Positions 61,565 to 64,000 of a DNA stretch of 64,000 nt are shown one piece after another (positions within the stretch are counted from its first letter, which is position 1; every line of letters begins with the position of its first letter). Under the pieces are notes generated by a model that was not told the DNA's origin, made no database searches, and saw only the letters and a program-made list of their open reading frames with translations. The DNA is from Roseitalea sp. (GTDB lineage: Bacteria; Pseudomonadota; Alphaproteobacteria; Rhizobiales; Rhizobiaceae): the NCBI GenBank assembly GCA_017642895.1, contig JAEPON010000004.1:286866-350865 (forward strand), read 5' to 3'. The position numbers were made by a program, and so were the translations under genes.

Positions 61565-62650
61565 ATGGGTCAAGCGACGATCACACACGCCGAGGTGTCG
61601 TTCCTCGCCCACACGCTCGACAAGCCGATGGGCGGTTCCGGGGTTTCGCAAGTCGATCTGATCCTGGCAGACATCGGCACCAGCGACGGCGCGCGGGGGG
61701 TTGGTTTCAGCTATGTGATTGCGGGCGGCGGGCGCTTTGTTGCCGAGCGGGCGGCGGCACTGGCCGACCGCTTTCTGCACGGTCAGCCGCTTGCACCGGC
61801 GCCGGCCCATTGGCGGGACATATCAAAAAGCTTCAACCGTACCGGTCCTGGCGTCAATCTGGTCGCGCTTGCGGCATTGGATCTGGCCTTGTGGGATCTG
61901 GATGCCAGACGGCGCGATGTGCCGCTTGCCACGGCTCTGGGCGGCGAGGCGCGATCCGTGCCGGTCTATGGCAGCGGCGGATTTGCACCCGCGATGGCGC
62001 CGGCTGCGGCGGCTGAACAGGCTGTGGCGCATGTCGAGGCCGGTTTCAAAGGCGTCAAGCCGCGGGTTGGCGGTGTACCGGCCGACGCGGCGATGATCCG
62101 GGCCGTGTGCGATGTGGTCGGTGACAAGGCCTGGGTGATGGCCGACATGAACGAGAAGGGCGATCCGTCGCGCGCGCAATGGTTCTGCCGGCTCGCCGCC
62201 GAGCACGGTCTTCGCTTTGTCGAGGAACCCCTGCCGGCGGGCGACATGACGGCCTATCGCCGGCTTTCGGCCAACGTGTCCGTGGCTCTGGCCACTGGCG
62301 AACATCATCAAGGCGTCGGCGCGTTCAGCGCGCTGCTGACAGACAATATCGCCGGCATTGTCCAACCCGATCTTGCCATGGTCGGAGGGCTGACACCGGC
62401 CTTGAAGATCGTCCATCTCGCCGAGGCATTGGGGGCGGAAGTCATGCCGCATTTCCTGCCGAGCCTTTTTGTGCATCTGGCTGCGGTGTCGCCGGCCGTG
62501 ACAATGCTGGAGGACTTTCCATTGCTGGAGCCGCTTTTTGGCGAGCACGCCGCCGTGCGCGACGGGATGATCAAGCCCGACGCCAGCAAGGCCGGCCATG
62601 GCATCAGGCTTGCGCCTGCATTGTTGAAAAACGCCACGGTCCTCGCTTGA
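61565..62650 (+). CDS. mandelate racemase/enolase-superfamily protein
   Basis: A 361-residue TIM-barrel enzyme. Metal ligands appear in VMADMNEKG (Asp), RFVEEPLP (Glu) and VALATGEHHQG (Glu). The base on the second strand is KGVKPRVGG (KxR rather than the usual KxK), and the His-Asp dyad is His in VMPHFLPS with Asp in VQPDLAMVGGLT, as in the mandelate racemase subgroup. Such enzymes dehydrate sugar acids or epimerise. It starts three bases after the FAH gene, so the two work together. Substrate unknown. Confidence 0.85.
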   Translation: MGQATITHAEVSFLAHTLDKPMGGSGVSQVDLILADIGTSDGARGVGFSYVIAGGGRFVAERAAALADRFLHGQPLAPAPAHWRDISKSFNRTGPGVNLVALAALDLALWDLDARRRDVPLATALGGEARSVPVYGSGGFAPAMAPAAAAEQAVAHVEAGFKGVKPRVGGVPADAAMIRAVCDVVGDKAWVMADMNEKGDPSRAQWFCRLAAEHGLRFVEEPLPAGDMTAYRRLSANVSVALATGEHHQGVGAFSALLTDNIAGIVQPDLAMVGGLTPALKIVHLAEALGAEVMPHFLPSLFVHLAAVSPAVTMLEDFPLLEPLFGEHAAVRDGMIKPDASKAGHGIRLAPALLKNATVLA

Positions 62651-62683
62651 AATCCGCCATCGATTTGATCACGCTGTAGAAAT

Positions 62684-63556
62684 GTGACAAGCCGGGCGGA
62701 GCAACGCCGAAAGCATGTCAAAGTGTCTGAAACAAAAGAGAAGCTCGGTATCCAGTCGGCCGAAGTCTCCGCGACAATCCTTGCGGCGCTGACCCGGATC
62801 GGGCGCCCTTGCCCGTTGCGGGATCTGGCCAGGGAAGCCGGTATGCCGTCGGCCAAGGTGCACCGCTATCTCGTCAGTCTTGTGCGGGCCGACCTCGTCT
62901 ACCAGAACAAGCAGACCGGACACTATTCGATCGGCCAGCAGGCAATCCTGATGGGCTTGACCGGTCTGCGCTCGCTCAATGTCGTCAACCTGGCGTCCGA
63001 GTTCCTGGTCCGGCTAAGGGACCAGATCGGGGAAACAGCCGTTCTGGCGATCTGGACGGATGACGGTCCCATTGTCGTCCAGTTCGAGGAAAGCGAACGC
63101 CCCGTCTACATGAACGTCCGTGTCGGGTCGGTGCTGCCCTTGTCGCAAACGGCAATCGGCAAGGTGTTTGCCGCCTTCGTGCCGGAAAGCGTCGTTGAGC
63201 CGATGCTGGCCGGGCATCCCAAGCACCGGCTGGGCCGCGATGCTGCCAAGCGGTTTCGTGCCGAGTTGGAGAAGGTGCGCCGCGATCGCGTGGCATCGGT
63301 TGCCGGCACGCTCGTCGATGGCGTTTCTGCGATCGGCGCACCCGTCTTCGATCATCGCCACCGCATCGTCGCGGCCATTGGTGTCATTGCGCAGGACACC
63401 GGCCCGGGCGAACCGGATCTGGAGCAGCGCCGGCAGGTGTTGCACGATGTTGCCGAGGAGTTTTCGAGCCGCCTTGGCGATCAGGGACCGCTGTCGGATG
63501 ACGTCGGTGGAGAAGGCTTTGAAACGGCAGGCGCTGCAGGCAGAAACGGTCGCTGA
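62684..63556 (+). CDS. IclR-family regulator
   Basis: A 290-residue IclR regulator if read from the GTG at 62684; a GTG at 62723 would shorten it by 13 residues, and neither has a strong ribosome site. The winged helix spans about 25-90 (CPLRDLAREAGMPSAKVHRY, LVYQNKQTGHYSIGQQ) and the effector domain about 105-275 (SVLPLSQTAIGKVFAAF). It is the last gene of the hydrolase, TAXI, FAH and enolase run and likely controls it. The tail beyond 265 is Gly-rich and divergent. Confidence 0.88.
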   Translation: MTSRAEQRRKHVKVSETKEKLGIQSAEVSATILAALTRIGRPCPLRDLAREAGMPSAKVHRYLVSLVRADLVYQNKQTGHYSIGQQAILMGLTGLRSLNVVNLASEFLVRLRDQIGETAVLAIWTDDGPIVVQFEESERPVYMNVRVGSVLPLSQTAIGKVFAAFVPESVVEPMLAGHPKHRLGRDAAKRFRAELEKVRRDRVASVAGTLVDGVSAIGAPVFDHRHRIVAAIGVIAQDTGPGEPDLEQRRQVLHDVAEEFSSRLGDQGPLSDDVGGEGFETAGAAGRNGR

Positions 63557-63604
63557 AGCCCCGTGCGCCTTTGCGGCAACGGCGGCGGACACGACTGTCT
63601 TCCC

Positions 63605-63623
63605 GGCCGGCAAGCCGGCCTTC
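63605..63623 (+). terminator. GC hairpin after the IclR gene
   Basis: GGCCGGC (63605-63611) and GCCGGCC (63614-63620) form a perfect stem with a two-base gap, followed by TTCC. The loop is too tight unless inner pairs open, and the T-run is weak, so termination is possible but unproven. Confidence 0.4.
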
Positions 63624-63792
63624 CGCGCGGATCAAGAAAGAAATGCCTCCCGCCGTCCTTTGCTGCGCTTTGGGGCTGGCGACTGCACCGGCGCGCGCTT
63701 CCGGCCCGATGAGCGCCGTCGAGGCCGCGATGGCGCGGGCCCGATCCAAGCCAGACGAGGGTAGGGGTGAAGCGCTGCGCCCCCTTTCAGGA

Positions 63793-64000
63793 TCAAGTCC
63801 CGCCATCCCTTTCGGGCTTGTCCTGCGTTCTTGCGTGATCGCCAGACTTCAGATTGTCCCGGTATGGGTGACCATGACGCCAGCGTGTCACCCGATCGCC
63901 ATACGAACACAAGATCAGGGCCATACCGCCGACGACCAGCGGAAACGAGACGCCGAGCAGCACGATCGGCACCTGCCAAGCCTTGAAGAAGACGATCGAA
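63793..64000 (-). CDS. C-terminal end of a membrane protein, cut off by window edge
   Basis: Reading the minus strand from the right edge gives about 69 codons ending in TGA at 63793. The visible part has a membrane helix (VPIVLLGVSFPLVVGGMALI) followed by a basic, hydrophilic cytoplasmic tail (CSYGDRVTRWRHGHPYRDN and onward). The start is outside the window. It is convergent with the IclR gene. No family can be assigned from this piece. Confidence 0.5.
   Translation of the reverse strand, partial: SIVFFKAWQVPIVLLGVSFPLVVGGMALILCSYGDRVTRWRHGHPYRDNLKSGDHARTQDKPERDGGT

Noticed and set aside
63384..63979. Minus-strand open frames at the right end (140 and 115 codons)
   Set aside because: Composition is Arg/Pro/Ser-rich without motifs; the frame ending at 63793 encodes a plausible membrane helix and fits better.

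Overview
The window is GC-rich, gene-dense DNA that looks like an alphaproteobacterial chromosome or chromid, probably Hyphomicrobiales (rhizobia and relatives). Evidence for this: many TRAP and ribose-type ABC transporters, SorC, RpiR, IclR and GntR regulators, an ECF sigma factor with EcfG-like sequence and matching GGAAT-N16-CGTT promoters, and a one-chain indolepyruvate ferredoxin oxidoreductase. I saw no rRNA, tRNA, CRISPR array, insertion sequence or phage gene. Almost the whole window is accessory catabolism arranged in tight operons with 1-14 base overlaps. The first and last genes are cut by the window edges.

Layout. 1-3690: an outer-membrane FadL-type channel (partial) divergent from an MMPL/RND exporter and a small secreted protein. 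3766-6296: a 7TMR-DISM histidine kinase and its NarL-type regulator. 6429-14443: a small secreted protein, a secreted subtilisin-like protease with an Asp/Gly tract, a divergent ECF sigma/anti-sigma pair, then an uncharacterised four-gene operon (P-loop protein, aspartyl beta-hydroxylase-like oxygenase, alpha/beta-hydrolase with a cysteine tail, fused ABC exporter). The protease and the four-gene operon are both preceded by the same ECF-type promoter pattern, so they may form one stress-induced secretion or peptide-chemistry system.

14544-22768: aromatic degradation by a two-component HpaB-type flavin monooxygenase, flavin reductase, its own FAD synthetase, intradiol dioxygenase, muconate cycloisomerase, and LysR and IclR regulators. 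A 16-base palindrome GGTAT-N6-ATACC occurs twice in the control regions. An SCP2-like protein and an alpha/beta-hydrolase follow. 22813-26689: hydantoinase/oxoprolinase subunits A and B.

26834-34431: a sugar/polyol operon (Zn alcohol dehydrogenase, FGGY kinase, SorC regulator, DeoC aldolase, two-domain ALDH16-type aldehyde dehydrogenase, HAD phosphatase) behind a perfect TCACAATTGTGA operator. 35284-39316 (minus) and 39534-47235 (plus) are divergent operons: cupin phosphoglucose isomerase, KDPG-type aldolase, shikimate-dehydrogenase-like protein, hydroxyacid dehydrogenase, UlaG-like metallohydrolase and RpiR regulator on one side; ribose-type ABC importer, xylulokinase-like kinase, two SDRs and a glycerol-dehydrogenase-like enzyme on the other. 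Together they look like import, oxidation, phosphorylation and aldol cleavage of polyols or unusual sugars.

47577-63556: aromatic or 2-oxo-acid catabolism: gentisate-dioxygenase-family bicupin, MaoC hydratase, DctPQM TRAP importer, fused indolepyruvate:ferredoxin oxidoreductase, GntR regulator, dienelactone hydrolase, TAXI-TRAP importer, FAH-family hydrolase, enolase-superfamily enzyme and IclR regulator. A near-identical 20-base operator (18/20) precedes both the bicupin and the dienelactone hydrolase, tying these genes into one probable regulon.
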